Assembly: GCA_021413705.1 (NCBI GenBank)
Contig: JAIOPX010000194.1
Coordinates: forward strand, 1 to 64,000
Reading direction: 5' to 3'
Origin: Planctomycetota bacterium
GTDB taxonomy: Bacteria; Planctomycetota; Planctomycetia; Pirellulales; UBA7805
DNA length: 64,000 bases
The translations under genes and the position numbers were made by a program. Shown here in pieces: positions 61,758 to 64,000 of this stretch. The notes below the pieces were generated by a model. That model was not told the DNA's origin. It saw nothing but the letters and a program-made list of their open reading frames with translations, and made no database searches. Within the stretch, counting starts at the first letter, position 1, and every line of letters begins with the position of its first letter.

Positions 61758-62768
61758 ATGATTGTCGCTGGCATCGGGCGCGGACTGGCCCTGTTTTTCG
61801 GGGTGTTTTCCATCCTCAATCTCGCCGGCTCACTCGCCCGACGGCACTTTGACATGACCCTATGGTGGGTGGACCCGCGGATGCTCCCCCTTCCGGCCGC
61901 CCAGTTCCTGCTGACGGCCGGCGCGGTGCTGCTCGTCTGGCATGGCCTGGTTGGCCAGCGCGTCCCGTGGCGCCGGGGGGCGACCATCGCCGTCACCGCC
62001 CTGCTGGGCCTGGCCGCACTTGGCAACGGGGCCTGGTTCTACGTGCTCTGGACCCGCGGCGAGATCCGGCCGGCCGTGCCGGTGCCGCTGTCGCTATTCG
62101 TCCTGCTGGCCCTGGGAATGATCGGGTGGTCGCTGCGGAAAGGCGGGCAAGAACACAAAACGACTGCCAAGCGTCGCGGTCGGTTGTTCACTGTGTCACC
62201 TTGTCATCTTGTCACCTTGTCATCCTTTCTCTTCTGCATCCTCGCCTTCCCGCTCGGGCAGATCTTCTGCTTCGGCAAGACCAGCTACGAGCGCCCGGCC
62301 GATGTGGCCGTCGTCCTGGGCGCGCGGGCGTATCGGGACGGTTCCCTCTCCGACGCCCTCGCCGACCGTGTCCGAACCGGCATCGATCTGTACAAACGCG
62401 GCGTCGTCGGCACGCTGGTCTTCTCCGGCGGCCCGGGCGATGGGACGATCCACGAGACCGAAGCCATGCGACGGTTTGCCATCGCCAACGGCGTGCGGGA
62501 TCAGGACATCATCCTCGATCCCAACGGGACCAACACATCGGCCACGGCCGTCCACGTCACCCGCCTGGCCGACGAACACGGCTGGACCCGCATCCTGGCC
62601 GTCAGCCATTATTTTCACCTGCCGCGTACAAAAATGGCCTTCCAGCGGGAGGGGCTGCATGTTTACACGGTCCCGGCCCGCGAGAGCTATGTCCTCACGC
62701 AGACCCCGTATCTGCTGGCCCGCGAGGTGGTGGCCCTGTGGGCGTATTACCTGATGATTCCGACGTGA
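61758..62768 (+). CDS. DUF218 (ElyC/SanA/YdcF-like) membrane protein
   Basis: A 336-residue protein from ATG 61758 (GGAGG upstream). Four hydrophobic helices in the first 170 residues, then the DUF218 domain: ADVAVVLGARAYRDGSLSDA, VFSGGPGDGTIHETEAM, NTSATAVHVTRLA and AVSHYFHLPRTKMAF. Such proteins act in envelope carbohydrate metabolism. Residues about 147-156 (VSPCHLVTLS) are encoded by a copy of a repeat that also lies downstream at 62780-62873. The first helices and the repeat insertion make the N-terminal half odd. Confidence 0.8.
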   Translation: MIVAGIGRGLALFFGVFSILNLAGSLARRHFDMTLWWVDPRMLPLPAAQFLLTAGAVLLVWHGLVGQRVPWRRGATIAVTALLGLAALGNGAWFYVLWTRGEIRPAVPVPLSLFVLLALGMIGWSLRKGGQEHKTTAKRRGRLFTVSPCHLVTLSSFLFCILAFPLGQIFCFGKTSYERPADVAVVLGARAYRDGSLSDALADRVRTGIDLYKRGVVGTLVFSGGPGDGTIHETEAMRRFAIANGVRDQDIILDPNGTNTSATAVHVTRLADEHGWTRILAVSHYFHLPRTKMAFQREGLHVYTVPARESYVLTQTPYLLAREVVALWAYYLMIPT

Positions 62769-62779
62769 GCGGATGGAAA

Positions 62780-62873
62780 GATGACAAGGTGACAAGATGA
62801 CTTGGTGACAAGGTGAATCGCCGTTCGCGCGCTCTCTCACCTTGTCACCCCCTCATCTTGTCACCTTGTCATC
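62780..62873. repeat. 37-bp near-perfect inverted repeat of the ACCTTGTCATC family
   Basis: Arm 62780-62816 and arm 62837-62873 are complementary over 37 bases with about four mismatches, around a 20-base loop. Each arm contains tandem copies of TCACCTTGTCATC or its complement. A further 29-base copy of the right arm occurs inside the DUF218 gene at 62196-62224. It could act as a strong hairpin terminator or belong to a dispersed repeat family. Confidence 0.8.
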
Positions 62874-62945
62874 CTCTTTCCCCGTTCCGTCAGCGACGCT
62901 CCGCAACATAGAATCCGCCCAACGGGGGAACGAAAGGAGACTCCC

Positions 62946-63389
62946 ATGGCGTTACAAGTGACCAAACACGAGGTGTGGGCCGGCGATCTTCGCGATCAGC
63001 CCGGCGATCTGGCCCGCGTGCTGACGGCGATCGGCACGGCCGGCGGCGATCTGGAATGCGTGATCGCCCGGCGGCAGCCGGATGCCCCCGGCATGGGCGT
63101 GGTGTTCGTCACGCCCGTGAAGGGCAAGAAGGTTCAACAGGCGGCCGTCTTGGTCGGCCTCTGCCGCGCGGAGAACATCGCGACGCTTCGGGTGGAAGGT
63201 CCGGACAAACCCGGCCTGGGCGGCCAGATGATGAGCGCGATCGGCGATGCGGGCATCAACGTCCGCGGCGTCACCTCGGCCGTCCTGGGCAATAAGTTCG
63301 TCGCCTACATCGGCTTCGACAGCGATGCCGAGGCTGCCACCGCCGCCAAGGCCCTTAAGGGCGTGGGCGGAGCGGCGAAGAAGCGGTAG
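62946..63389 (+). CDS. Tandem ACT-domain protein
   Basis: A 147-residue protein with ribosome site GAAAGGAGAC. Two ACT-like halves are visible: WAGDLRDQPGDLARVLTAIG and LRVEGPDKPGLGGQMMSAIG, followed by INVRGVTSAVLGNKFVAYI. ACT domains bind amino acids and act as allosteric sensors; no enzyme domain is attached. Partner enzyme unknown. Confidence 0.85.
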   Translation: MALQVTKHEVWAGDLRDQPGDLARVLTAIGTAGGDLECVIARRQPDAPGMGVVFVTPVKGKKVQQAAVLVGLCRAENIATLRVEGPDKPGLGGQMMSAIGDAGINVRGVTSAVLGNKFVAYIGFDSDAEAATAAKALKGVGGAAKKR

Positions 63390-63399
63390 CCGAGGAGTC

Positions 63400-64000
<601 letters not shown>

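Overview
This is a GC-rich bacterial chromosome segment, most likely from a planctomycete (Planctomycetota, perhaps a Phycisphaerae-like lineage). That placement is an inference. It rests on large membrane-anchored Ser/Thr kinases fused to other domains, a kinase-formylglycine-enzyme fusion, a short peptide resembling the LEPR-type N-terminal signal of planctomycete secreted proteins, and the general gene style. There is no rRNA gene and no intact tRNA gene to confirm it.

Left part (1-17 kb, plus strand): a dense defence-type cluster around a DUF499 AAA+ ATPase (COG1483), a DUF1156 adenine methyltransferase (COG1743) and an SNF2 helicase carrying an N-terminal PLD/HKD nuclease. It also holds a small DUF499-adjacent protein, a GmrSD-like DUF262/DUF1524 nuclease, a SIR2-like protein, a 57-codon gene matching the C-terminal coiled coil of type I HsdS, and a GHKL ATPase with a PD-(D/E)xK-like tail. 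A ParB-like protein follows. The DUF499 gene has lost its N-terminus and Walker A motif. A minus-strand Ser/Thr kinase-SUMF fusion and a small Cys-rich protein follow.

Middle part (20.14-48.46 kb): about 28 kb bounded by a perfect 42-bp direct repeat that is the 3' half of a tRNA gene (anticodon loop, variable loop, T arm, acceptor 3' strand). This looks like an integrated mobile element. Its left end carries a tyrosine integrase, an excisionase-like protein, a divergent regulatory region with a palindromic operator, a Mu Gam-like protein, a RadA-like ATPase and a large serine recombinase. Its cargo is a second, independent DUF499/DUF1156/SNF2 cluster on the minus strand: SNF2 helicase with DUF3883-like tail, HD phosphohydrolase, YwgA-like protein, DUF1156 methyltransferase, DUF1016 (YhcG-type) nuclease, DUF499 ATPase and a HelD/UvrD-like helicase. 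Most of these genes overlap or nearly touch. The last gene is split by a roughly 190-bp hairpin-rich insertion. A giant Ser/Thr kinase with DnaJ-type zinc fingers, membrane helices and an MshEN domain is divergent from this operon. At the right end lie a relic of a second copy of the HelD/UvrD-like gene and integrase scraps.

Right part (49-64 kb): ordinary chromosome. An nhaR remnant and a PocR/AraC regulator precede an operon-like run of DUF4914 ATPase, kinase-like protein, purK, purE, SbtA-type bicarbonate transporter and SbtB-type PII protein. The co-location fits bicarbonate supply to PurK. Then come a PilZ protein, a CHASE4-type histidine kinase, a receiver-GGDEF-EAL protein, a DUF218 membrane protein, an ACT-domain protein and a VapBC-like pair cut by the window end. 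Two families of short dispersed or inverted repeats lie between 62 and 63.6 kb.

The main point of interest is the presence of two non-identical DUF499-DUF1156-SNF2 defence-type modules with different effector sets, one in a tRNA-targeted element, each next to a membrane Ser/Thr kinase, together with relics that record earlier turnover at the same attachment site.
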